Source: Scilla litardierei (taxonomy: Eukaryota; Streptophyta; Magnoliopsida; Asparagales; Asparagaceae). From it: a DNA stretch of 64,000 bases. A model generated the notes under the pieces. The model was not told where the DNA came from, made no database searches, and saw only the letters and a list, made by a program, of their open reading frames with translations. The stretch lies in NCBI GenBank assembly GCA_030789695.1, contig CM061142.1, positions 151,301,266 through 151,365,265 of the forward strand. Direction: 5' to 3'. Numbering within the stretch: position 1 is the stretch's first letter; each line of letters starts with the position of its first letter. Both the position numbers and the translations under genes were made by a program. Below, one piece after another: positions 11,001-23,000 of this stretch.

Positions 11001-14000
11001 ACTGCGAACAGTAGTCATATGAGCAACATGAGCAAAAGTCTCCTCAAAATCTATCCCATGCTCCTGCTGAAAACCGCGCGCTACAAGACGAGCCTTGTAG
11101 CGCTCCAGAGTACCATCAGATCTGGTCTTGACCTTGTAAACCCACTTGCACGTGATAGGACGAACACGGGCAGGCAGGGGTACAAGATCCCACGTACCAG
11201 TACGCTCAAGCGCAGCAATCTCCTCTGACATAGCATGCTGCCACTCCTGGTGAGCAGCGGCATCCCGATAAGAGGTCGGCTCAGAAAGAATAGCACCCAG
11301 AGAAGTAAACCGACCAGGAGGGCGTAGTGATTCACGATCACGAAGGTGGTAACGAGGAGGGTCACTGTAGGAAGAGGGCAACTCAGGAGGGTCACTGGTG
11401 ATGGAGGGCATCTCATGAGAAGGCACTGCAGGAGGATCCTTGACTCGCTGACGACGAGTGTAGTGAAGAGGAAAGGGAGAAACAAGTCCTGGGGTAGGTG
11501 CAGAGGTGACCGGAGGCACATGGGGCAATGGTGGTGGAGCTGAGGGCACAGGTGATGGAGGTATGGGTGGTGGAATGGTGGATAGTGGACTATCAGGAAA
11601 AGTAAGAAACAAAAGAGGCTCAACAATGGAAGCCGGACTGGAAGATGAAGAAGGACGAGGGAAGAAGGGACGAGACTCATCGAAAGTCACATCACGAGAA
11701 ATCCGCATCCGTCGAGCTACAGGATCCCAACACCGATATCCCTTGTGCACAGCACTATATCCAAGAAAGACACACTCAGCAGACTGGGCTGTCAACTTGG
11801 TACGCTCACGAGGGGCCAACAAGACATAGCAGACACAACCAAAAAGACGAAGCTCAGGATAGGACGACAGATCTGGAGGTGGTGTAGGAAGGCGCTCAAG
11901 TGGAATCGCACCCTGAAGAGGAGAGGATGCCTGCATGTTGCTGAGATATGTAGCAGTAGATACAGCCTCAGCCCAAAACTGAGGGGGAACAGAGGAAGCA
12001 ATCATAAGAGCACGAGCAGTCTCAAGTAAATGACGATGCTTGCGCTCAGCAACGCCATTCTGGGCATGAGCCCCAGGACAGGAAAACTGTGAGAGAGTGC
12101 CCTGGGTATCAAGAAAGGCACGAAGGTGCCGAGATAAGTATTCTCCAGCAGAGTCAGCACGAAGAACCCGAATGGGAGTGCTATACTGTGTACGGATCAT
12201 GGTAGCAAAAGATTTAAAATAGACAAAACCTCAGTACGAGAGGACATAAAGTATATCCACGTGTAGCGAGAAAAATCATCTATAAATATAATATAGTAGC
12301 GATGACCCCCTTTCGAAACGAAGGGGGCCGGACCCCATACATCTGAGTGAACAAGATCAAAAGGACTCTGGGAGACAGACGCACTAGTAGGATAAGGTAG
12401 CTGTAACTGTTTGCCTAGTTTACAGCCCATACAGTCTAAAGACATATCACCAGAGACAGACCCTAATAAACCTTTACGAACCAAAGAAGAAAGACGCGAA
12501 CCACAGAGATGTCCTAAGCGATGATGCCACTGGGCAAACGAACCGGTGGAGGATGCAGCAGAGGCGGAGGCAATAGTGGTGATGGGAGGACTGGCAGAGG
12601 CAGCGGAAGGAAGATGAAGCCAGTCAAGCTCCCAAAGACGCGGAGAATCACGCCTGCGGGGGCCAGAACCAACTAGGGTGCTCGTGCGACGATCCTGGAT
12701 AGAACAAGAGTCAGAATCAAGAATAACACGACAGCCATGATCAGTAAGTTGGCCTGCCGACATAAGCTGCATGGTGAGTTTTGGAACGAGGGACACAGCA
12801 GGGACATGAAAAGTGGGACTAGAAAGTGTGCCTAGCCCAGTAACTGAAAGTGGGGTGCCATCTGCAGTGAGAACTGTGACAGAGCGGGAGGGAGTACTAA
12901 TGGAATGTAAAGTGGTAGGGTCAGGAGTCATATGAAATGAAGCGCCAGAGTCAAGGATCCAAGGAGAGGTACCTGAGGTGGTGGAAGATGGTGTCGCAGT
13001 ACCAGGAGGCTGACTGGCAGAAGAAGCAGAGCCTGATGCCCCAGAAGCAGACATCCGACGAAATAACGTGAGAAGCTCCTGCTCAGTATCAGACGGGGTA
13101 GAGCTCCTCTGAGAGGGGAAACCCCCAGTGTCAGTCCCCTTCTTCTTCTTGGCAGCAGCCTGATCCCTCCGCTTCTTGTGACACTGCGCCTCCACATGTC
13201 TGTCTCGGTGGCAGTAGGTGCAGCGTCTGGTGTCACCTCGCACGGGTGCTGTAGCAGAAGGCAGATCTGGTGTGATAGGAGCAGAAGAAGCAGGAGCACG
13301 GGTCTCCAAAACAGAAGCAGAGGGTGACAAAAAACCAGCAGTACGAAGACGAGTCTCCTCAGTACGAATAGCAACAAGAACCTCCAAGAACGTCACGCGT
13401 GGGTGACGGGCAAGCAGCTGGGCACGTATCTGCTCGAACTCAGGCCGAAGTCGGGTCAAAAAGTCATAGACCCGACGAAGCTGCAAGTGGGAGTGCTGAT
13501 GCTGGCAACACTGGCAGATACGACAGATCGCTGGTCCCAAAGAGTCGAGCTGACGCCAGATAGCAGATATCTGTGCATAGAACTCATCGACCGTGGCATC
13601 ACCCTGCTGAAGAGCCTGCTCCTGTCAGACGACAGCAAGGTAGAGGGAGTCGCCGGTAGGCTCATAGTGAGAGCGAAGATGATCCCACATCAGCTGAGAC
13701 GTCGCCAAACTCACAATGTCGCTAGTCAGGGACACATCAATGCTAGCGATGAGGATGTTGGCGGCACGAGCATCGTCAGCACACCACTGCCGATAGAGAA
13801 CATCCTGAGAGGAATAAGCAGCAACAACAGTCGCATACGCATCGGTTGCCGCCTTCTTGGCGGTGTCATCAGCAGTGGGGGGGAGTGGGGTCTCGCTGGG
13901 AAGCACCGGTCGCGGTGGGCAAGGACGATCGCCAGTGAGAAGGTCCCAAAGACGCTGACCGCGCATATGGAGACGAATGTGCGGTACCCACTCCTTATAA

Positions 14001-17000
14001 TTAAGGCCATCAAAAATCAACGAACACCGATGGATAGCAACATGATGATGATGAAGAGGTAGATCCGTAGGAGACGCCATATGAAGGGGGGCACCGGCAG
14101 TCGGATCAGAGGCGGGGGCGGCTTCAGGCTCCGGGACACGGCGGTGGCACGGTGATCTCAGACGGCGGCGTCGAACTTGGGGCGGAGATACGGTGATCTC
14201 AGAGTGCGAGGGTGGCGAACTTGGAGAGGAGACAGGGGAAGTCGAGGCGGCTTGGCGATGCGGCGAGAGATCAGAAACCCGCAGGCGAAGACGGCGACTG
14301 CTAAGGTCAAGTCGCCCGCGAGGAAGGCGACGAAGCCTAAGGCCCCGGCGGCGAAGGCTGCGAAAAAGAGCGCGAAGGCTTCGCCGGCGAAGTCTAGGAA
14401 GGCGGCGGCCCCAAAGAGGAAGGCTGCGCCGGCTGCTGCGAAGCTGATCGGAGGCGAAGCTGATCGGAGCTGATCGGAGCTTCTTCAGAAACCCGCAGGC
14501 GAGATTGGGACTGGCATTGATGTGTCCTCAGATCGTCCTTGCGAGTGGCCTCAGATCGTCCTTGCGAGTGGCCTCGGATAGCACGCGGGATCACGGCGTC
14601 GTGCGGAGGCGGCGGCCTCGGATCGCGCGGATCGGCGTCGTGTGGAGGTGGCCTCGTGCGGAGGCAGTGATCCTTGCGGGCGAGAGAGGCGGGAGCACGG
14701 CGTCTCGTCGTGGGATGCGAGCAGGCGGCGCGATCAGGCCTCGGATGCGAGCAGGTGGCGCCTCGTCGTGGGAGGAGCCGGCGGGAGAGAGACGCGGCGG
14801 CGACACAGACGTAGGCGGCTAGGGTTTAATATTTTTTTTTGGATTTTGCGGGAGAGAGAAAAAAAGACGGCTAGGTTAAACCTCGCTCTGATACCATGTT
14901 AGGAATAAACTCTCTTATGTTATTCCAAGGGCAATGGCCCGATATATATAGAGTACATGGAATGGTAAATAAGCACAAAAGACCCTATACAAAGGGAGTA
15001 TATACATATACATCTAACAAAACATATACAGTTTTTTTCCTTGATAGTTTGTTTCTGATGTTTTGGCCATGATGACTATAAAAATTAAGAACTTAATGAA
15101 GACTAAGAGGGAGGTAGGGATGGTTTCAGCATTTAGAAGATTAGTCGTGAAATTGTTTTGGTACGTGGAATAACTACACAAATATTTCGTACGACCTTTA
15201 ACTCAGAGCTTCAGAAATTTGATGCCAAAACCATTAATTACTCAAGCTTTCAGTTAATTGATCACAATTATATTAAACCTTGTATGAGACTTTGGATTAC
15301 AAATCCATTGCTGGGTGACAATGGTTCAGACTTGGGACATGGTTAATGGCACTGCTCAGTCATATTATTTGTTAGTATAAAGGAATTACAAAAAATCAAA
15401 TATTATGTTAGATCCACGGGCCAAGGGCACGGGCCAAGGGGGACCGCGGGCCGACGCGCGCGCAAGGGGGAGCCAACCTAGGCGCAATAGTGACTTTCCT
15501 TGTTTTAATTATTTTGAAGGGCATATTTGTCATTGTTTAGGAGAGGGGTTTCTTATTTAATCTAGGGCTAGCCGTCATTTGGGGTATGCTTGATTATTGA
15601 GTTGTTTAGAGAGATTTCTTAGGTAGATCTAGGAGAGTGCGGACGTCCTCTTCAATTGACGTCTTGGGAGGGTGATCGCCCATATAATTGTGATCAAGGT
15701 ATCTTTATTTTCTGTTTTTATTAATAAAAATTAGTTCTTTTTCTTGGTTCCTACAAATTTGGTATCAGAGCGACTATGATCCATGGCGGCGTCAACAAGG
15801 AGCAAGGATCGAAGCGAGGCGGAGGAGAAAAATCATGCGTAGATCGAGGGGATTAAGAAGACGGTGGCGGAGAATAGCGAGGCTATCGCTAATTTAACGA
15901 AGATCATGGGGGAGATCACGACGAAGCAAAACAAAACGGAGGAAGCCGTTGCACAGATGGCTTTCCAATTTGCGATTTTCAACGAAAAGATGGGATCCGG
16001 CGGTGCAAACCCTAGTTCTTCAAAAAAGGTCCCGCCTTTGAATAAGGGGAAGGAAAAAGAAGAGGTCTTTGACCCGGATCGTCCGTTTGAAGAGGAGGAA
16101 TTTTACAAAGGTGAAGACGAGGAGTCGGAGAGGGTTGATTATCGCGAGGAAGTGCGACTCAAGGCGGCGGAAGCGTAGAGGGGAGGGGGCGGCCCTAGTC
16201 GCCACTTTCAGGCGCGCACTGAGCATGAAGGGGGGCGGCCGAACCCCCACCATCAGCAGGGGGTAGGCCGTCGCCAGGAAAAGGCAGGGGGCTTTCCCCG
16301 CCCTCGGCGAGGCCAGACAGGGCCGGCCGCCGCCGGATTTGGGCGGGGGGCATTTCCCGCCCTCAGCGAGGGCCGGCGGGACCCTGCCGGCCTTCAGCAG
16401 GGTCCGCCTAACCCGTCGGACAGGCGGGGTGGCCTGTCCGCCCCCCGACAGCTTCGGCAGGCCTTGCCGGAGGATGGCAGTGGTCGGGCGACCCCCTGGC
16501 AGCCGCCAGGGGGAGGAGGCGGGCACGGCCAGGGGCCCGGAGGCTTTTCGATTGTTTCAGGGCAGCGGTAAGGGTTTGATGGGCCTTTTCAGGGTAGATT
16601 TGAGCCATTCAGTTTTTCTGGACAGCGGTGAGGCCCCGAGGAGCATTTCCAGGATAGATCTGAGTTTGTTGAACCTCGAAAGGGAGATGTTCCTAATTAC
16701 GAGGATAGAGGAGGCAGAAACCACTATGACGACGGTGGGGGAGGCTATGAGGCTGAGTTTGGCGATGATGCAGCATGGGATGACTTCGAGGGCAGGTGTG
16801 GAGGACCCCGAGTGGACTGTGGTGGCTGCGGAGGAGGGCCACCTAAGAGATATGAGACACAGGGCGAGAGGTGGCAGCATTACTACCAGCCCTGACGCAC
16901 AGAGGGTAGGCCCGACCAGGGGCACTTTGGAGGGGACTGCAGGGTACAGAAGTTGGAGATGCCATTATTCAGAGGGGAGGATCCGCATGCCTGGCTGTTC

Positions 17001-20000
17001 ACAGCGGAGAGATACTTTACATCACATCACATGACAGATGCTCAGAAGCTGGAGGCAGCGGCCATTTGTATGGAGGGGAGAGCTCTGGGGTGGTACCAGT
17101 GGATGGAGAGGAGGCAACCGATTCGCTGCTGGGAGGAGCTGAAGAATCTCATTCTGGAGAAGTTTAAGGATCCCTACCTGGAAAATCTTTACGAGCAGCT
17201 ATTCACCCTCAAGCAGGAGGGATCGGTGCGAGACTACATTGAGAGGTTTGTGACCTTGTCAGGACGAGTGCACGGGGTCACCGATGAGTCACTAGAGGGT
17301 ACCTTCATGAAGGGCTTAAAGCCCAGTCTTCGATCCGCAGTGCGACCATACAAGCCCAGGGGGCTGTCCGAGGTCATAGAGATGGCGCAGATGGTAGAAG
17401 ATGCCCATACAGAGGATAGTAGAGTCAGGAGCGGGTATAGTTGTCAGGTACAGCGGGGCACCTCGTTTGGAGCCGGAGGGGTGAAGATCATCACTGGGAC
17501 AGATCAGACGAGTTCTGAGAAGACTGGAGAGCAGAGCAGCACACCACTAGCTGGGGGCCAATTGCGGAAGATGACCGACGCAGAGATGAGAGAGAAGAGG
17601 CAGAAAGGGCACTGTTTCAGATGCGATGAGCGCTTCACCCCCGGACACCACTGTGGGGGTCGCAAGTTAGAAGTGTTGATAGCGGAGGCAGACGAGGATG
17701 CCGACGTGGAGGATGAAGGGATCGGAGGGGAAGATGATTCCCACTCGGAGTAGCACCGTCGGTACTTTCATACACCATCTTGAGGACAAGGTGGATTTTC
17801 AGGGGCGGAGTAATGTTAGATCCACGGGCCAAGGGCACGGGCCAAGGGGGACCGTGGGCCGACGCGCGCGCAAGGGGGAGCCAACATAGGGGCAATTGTG
17901 ACTTTCCTTGTTTTAATTATTTTGAAGGGCATATTTGTCATTGTTTAGGAGAGTGGTTTCTTATTTAATCTATGGCTAGCCGTCATTTAGGGTATGCTTG
18001 ATTATTGAGTTGTTTCGAGAGATTCCTTAGGTAGATTTAAGAGAGTGCCGACGTCCTCTTCAATTGGCGTCTTGAGAGGGTGATCGCCACGATAATTGTG
18101 ATCAATGTATCTTTATTTTCAGTTTTTATTAATAAAAATCAGTTCTTTTTCTTGGTTCCTACCATATTATTTAGGGGATACTGACTTAAAAGATCCCTAA
18201 CGTTTCCATGAAAATCACTTAACTACATTAATTTCTTTTCATCACTTAACATTCCTAAACATTTAATTTTTTAAATAATTAAAATAACCATCTCTTGCTA
18301 CCATTGCGGTTGTTTTTCCCTTTTATTTTGTAGGAGATGGCAGTTTTTACAATCAGGTGATGATTGATGTTTCTTCTTCTTTTGGGCTTGAAGGAGAAAG
18401 AAGCTCTTTTTGTTCCATCTTTCCTCCTTGCTAATGTTGTTTTTTCTTTCTTTTTTTAAACCTTGATGAAGGAAAACAAGGAGAGAGGGAAGAGAAGAGA
18501 GAATTAATAGCAACAAAAATAAGAAGAAAGAAGAATAACAACAACAGCAGCAGCACAACAACACTAGCAAGAGAGGAAGAAGAAATGAGGAGAACAAGAA
18601 AGTAGCTGTAACATCAAGAAAGGAGAAGCAACAGTAATGGGAACATGACAAGGAGAAGAGAGAATAAGAAGAAGAATACGTATAAGATTAGGAATATATC
18701 TATTATACAAATGAGGGCCTTTGTCCCAATCTTAAGTTGACTGGGACAAAGGATTGGCACTGGGTGAGCCACCTCATCTCAGTAGGGCCCCCAAAAGTCA
18801 TCGACAAAAAACCCAAAAGTCACCCCACAAAAAAACCCAAAAGTGCACCCATATTAAAAAAAATCCTAATTCAAATAACTTTTCATTATTACACCCTGAC
18901 ATATCGATACACACCCACAGTTTTCACTCCTTTTCGGTTGCGCGCATGCACTACATCATGTTCGTGTGGGTTTTTTTTGCGCCGTGCACTGTGTACATGT
19001 ATTATTTCTAGTATATTTGGTTTGTTTTCATTGCTAGTCAAAATTTGATTGCGTTTAATTGGTGTGGTATTGTTATATCTTTGGTAAAGTTTTGGAAAGA
19101 ATGCGAAATTTTTTGAATGGATCATTTGGGGGAATCGAATTTATTTGGTTTGTTTGCTTCTTGGATTATTTTTTTGGTGCGGGGGTTGGGGGGTTGGGGG
19201 CTGTATGATCTACATTTGCTTAGAATAGATGGGAGCAAGTTAGAACTGTACATGACAACCACCGTTCGTTGTTTACATAGAAATAATCTTGGGAATTGAA
19301 GAATCACTGCATGATGAGTTGAGATTTGCACTTGAAAATGTTGAATCACTGTCAGTACAATAGTTTCTTTAGAAAATGGTCGCATGTATAGGCACCAAAG
19401 GGATGCTCCTAAAACCTAGAACCTTACTATGTCTGCCTAACTGAAACACCATGAATGCTTCACTGTTTACGTAGCTACTGGGCTCCTGACATAGGAAGCA
19501 GCTTACAGAAATACCAATGTTGAGAACACCAGCTGGGGAATCCGTGAGACTTTATTGGGTAGTTTTCTAGCCGTTACAATTGAGACGTTGGGAAGATGGG
19601 AGAGGAAAAGAGGCAGGGGTATAACAGTTCAGCTTTTCTGTTAGGCTAGACAGAATATTCCTTTCAGAGTTAACACTTCTTTACCTAAGGAAATCTTTTC
19701 GAGTGATTTAAATGATTGTGTGGACCTAATAACAAATGCTATGATTTGGGGGACTCTTTTCGAAAAAGCCATAATTTGAGGGGCTGATTTCTAAAAATCC
19801 CTAAATTTATATAGGGTAGTATCAAATGCAATATCATATGTATGAAATCAGTGTTATGTCAGGACTGATGATCAAGTGTAGTACATGTATCATATGCATG
19901 TAAGCAATCATAATCAGTATTTTTATCAAGGTATGATCATGCAATGGTATATATAGATATAATAGCTTAATTTATAGGTATACATTATGCATATCATAAT

Positions 20001-23000
20001 GGTGAGTGATGCTGAGTTACTGACCTTCCTCTGGGGCCATGCCCTAGAAGCTGCTGCCTATATTCTCGATATGGTTTGTCTAAATCTGTGCCGATGACTC
20101 TATATCAAATATGAAGCGGCACAAAACCTAATCTTAAACATATTAGGGTATGGAGTTGTCCTATGTATATCAAAATGCATAATCCAGACAAACTGGAGGA
20201 TAAATCTGTTTTGTGCAAATTCATTGGGTATCCGAAATATTCTATAGGGTACATCTTCTACCATCAGAAATAACAAAAGGTTGTTGTCTCTAAACATGTC
20301 TTTTAAGAAAAGGAGTTCCGTATGAACTATGAAGGATGCTGTTGGCAAGACTGTAGATCTGGACGAATGTTCAGAAGGAGAATTAACACATGAACATTAG
20401 TCAGAACCAATGGAAGATGCAGATGCTGATATTCCAAGTCTAGCAGGATTCGTCGAGCCCCTGAGCGGTTCTACGGTTTTCTCGTAGACGGATGGATCGA
20501 GGATAGCATTATAGTCTATGATGACCCTGCTAGCTTCCAGGAAGCTATTCAGAGTATAGACTCCGAGAAATAGCCCGATGCAATGAAATCTGAAATGGAT
20601 TCCATGCAAGTTAATAAGCTACGGACCTTAGAAAACGTGCCTAAGGGAATGCTCCTATTTGGCTGTAAATGGATTTTCAAGAAGTTCAGTGCAGATGGAA
20701 AGATAGAAACATACAAGGCTAGACTGGTTGCGAAATGTTATCGTCAGATTCTAGGAATAGACTATGCTGAAACTTTCTCACCAGTAGCCATGCACAAGTC
20801 TATTTGGATTATATTTGCTATCGCTGCTTATTATGACTACGAAATCTGGCAGATGGATGTAAAACTGCTTTTCTAAATGGTGATATAGAAGCGCAAATTT
20901 ACATGGCTTAGCCAGAAGGGTTCGAAGTCAATGGAAGCGAAGAGAAAGCGTGTAGACTGCATAGGTCCATTTATGGACTTAGCCATGCGTTAAGGAGCTG
21001 GAACATCCGATTTGACAAAACAGTCAAAGAGTTTGGCTTTGACAAAAATAAAGATGATTCATGCGTTTATAAAAAGACCAGTGGCAATTCTTTAGTCATC
21101 CTCGTATTGTACGTGGATGACATTCTTTTGATATGGAATAACATAGAGATGTTGGAATCTGTCAAAGGATGGATGTTGAACCAATTCTACATGAAAGACT
21201 TAAGACAAGTATCATTCATACTCGATGTGAAGATCTATAGAGATAGATCTAAAAAGACACTATGTCTCTCCAAGTCCAGATATATTGATACCGTGGTGAA
21301 ACGGCATAGCATGGTAAATAGTAAGGACGGTTTCATACATGCCAATCATGGTATAACTCTTTCCAAGAATGTCTCCAAAGACTGACTTGGAGTGAGAAAC
21401 CATGAAAATGATCTCATATGCTTCGGTAGTTGGATTTATGTATACTATGATATGTACCAGACTAGATGTTGCTTTTGCATTCTATGTAGTAAGTTGATAT
21501 CAGTCTAACCCAAGAAAATAACACTTGAAAGCGGTCAAGACAATTTTTAAGTACTTCCGAAGAACTAGAGATGTGGATCTATGGAGGTGAAGAACTCAAA
21601 ATCGAGGGTTTCACGGACACCCGTTTTCAAAGTGTTTGGATGATAACAAGTTTATATCAGGAAATATTTTTACCCTCAATAGAGGGGCAGTAAGCTGGAA
21701 GAGTTCCAAGCAGAGCACTGATGTCGATTCAATGATGGAGGTCGAATACATAGCGGCCAACGATGCGGCAAAGGAAGCAGTCTGGATGAGAAAGTTCGTG
21801 GACCAATTGGAGGTGATGCATGCTGTTAAAGATGCAATACCCGTGTATTGTGATAACAACACAAACATCAGTTTAGTCAAGGAACAGAGGCTGCATAAAA
21901 GGTCCTAGCATTTCTTCGTGGATATCAGTTCATATGTGATATTGAATCGAGTGAGGACATAGAAGCCCGTGGGTCTCCACTGAAGACAATTTAGCAGATC
22001 CATTCACCAAGGCTCTACCATGTGACCGTCTGGAGAGACTCATATAAAAAGTGGTATGAAATACCATCATAATTGGGCCTGAGTGCAAATGGAAGATGTT
22101 GAGATATGTATGCCATCGTGGTCAATTATCTGTATTGTAACATCTTGTTCAAATAATAGTATGCTATTTGGTACCATTTATCTGAGTATGATTTATAAAT
22201 GTTTGTCTACATTAATACTTAAATAAAGTCATGAGACTTAATGAGAGCTCAAACATATATCGAGATGTAGATCACGATCATGAGAATTATTTTGATCGTC
22301 TAAAGCATAAGTCTAAAACAGTTCGTAGTCGTAGATGCATCGAAGGACATCGATGCATCATATAGACTATTGTGTTTCTGTCTTCACCAAGTGTTAGTGG
22401 CGATGATCGCATGATCATTCGGTTTGGTAAAATCGGAGACGAGACACATGTGCTTATTAGAGAATGAGTTCACTGAATGACCCAATGAGAGCTACCACAT
22501 GATGGCACATATCGAACTGTCAATGATAGCTCTCAGTGATGATATACAAGCTGATCCTCTGACTTGAGGTCACTGTACAAGCCTGTGCATGAACAGTGTC
22601 ACTTTGATATCTGACCTAGTTTCGAGGCAAGGCCTATCGAAAGGTCTTTAGTTGTGTGGCACTTGAAGCGTACGAGGGGAGTAGTGGCCAAGATAGTATT
22701 TGTCTCTCTTGTTATGGGGAGTTAGTGTTGCAGAGTCAATATGGTCCTTAGCGAAAAGGAGTTGCTACGCGCACGTACCGAATTGCTCTGCGCACGACCA
22801 GAGTTCGAGTTATTTACAAGTTTGCCATTCAAAATTTCTCACACGTGCACGACAAATTTTATTTTCCAAACTACTCTGTTGTGCGCAGCGAGCAAACCGA
22901 TGGCATGGATTAAACAATCGCCACCGCAGGTCATCACCCTAGCCGCCACCTTCGTCTCCACCTTCGTTTGTTTCGTTTCCTGCTCCTGCTTTATCTCCAC

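Larger units (their letters stand above)
9625..15019 (-). mobile_element. Near-intact Ty1/copia retrotransposon with 123-bp LTRs
   Basis: The LTRs 9625-9747 and 14897-15019 both run TGTTAGGAATAAACT to CATCTAACA and differ at two visible positions. The target duplication AAACA is perfect (9620-9624, 15020-15024). The element reads on the minus strand. The primer site TGGTATCAGAGCGAGG (initiator-Met tRNA) is at 14881-14896 directly inside the right LTR, and a purine-rich tract GAGTTTGAGGGTGGG abuts the left LTR. Domain order is Gag, protease, integrase, RT, RNase H, as in copia. Short LTRs fit the Ale/Retrofit group, but the lineage is my guess. The few LTR differences suggest a fairly recent insertion into the PP2C intron. 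Confidence 0.95.
15406..18164 (+). mobile_element. Gag-only Ty3/gypsy (chromovirus-like) non-autonomous element
   Basis: The LTRs 15406-15755 and 17814-18164 start TGTTAGATCCACGGGCC and end TTGGTTCCTACA or TTCCTACCA. The target duplication is TATTA (15401-15405, 18165-18169). The primer site TGGTATCAGAGC is at 15760-15771, and a purine-rich tract AGGGGCGGAG lies just before the 3' LTR. Between them there is only gag. Protease, RT, RNase H and integrase are absent. The sequence just before the 3' LTR (CTTGAGGACAAGGTGGATTT) is the usual post-pol sequence of these gypsy elements, so pol was lost cleanly. The LTRs show roughly 20 differences in 350 bp, older than the copia at 9625. Confidence 0.93.

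Noticed and set aside
11346..13540. Plus-strand frames opposite the copia polyprotein
   Set aside because: They are shadows of the GC-rich Pol gene. The minus-strand reading has all domain motifs.
14177..14473. Complete histone H1 gene
   Set aside because: No globular domain and no matching start context. Only a tail-like composition is present.
16020..16925. Minus-strand frames across the gypsy gag
   Set aside because: They come from a GC-rich Pro/Gly/Gln region. The plus-strand frame carries the gag domain and zinc knuckle.
18298..18651. Minus-strand Leu/Ser/Cys-rich frame as a membrane protein
   Set aside because: It is a purine-rich low-complexity tract (AAGAAG, CAACAG) read on the other strand.
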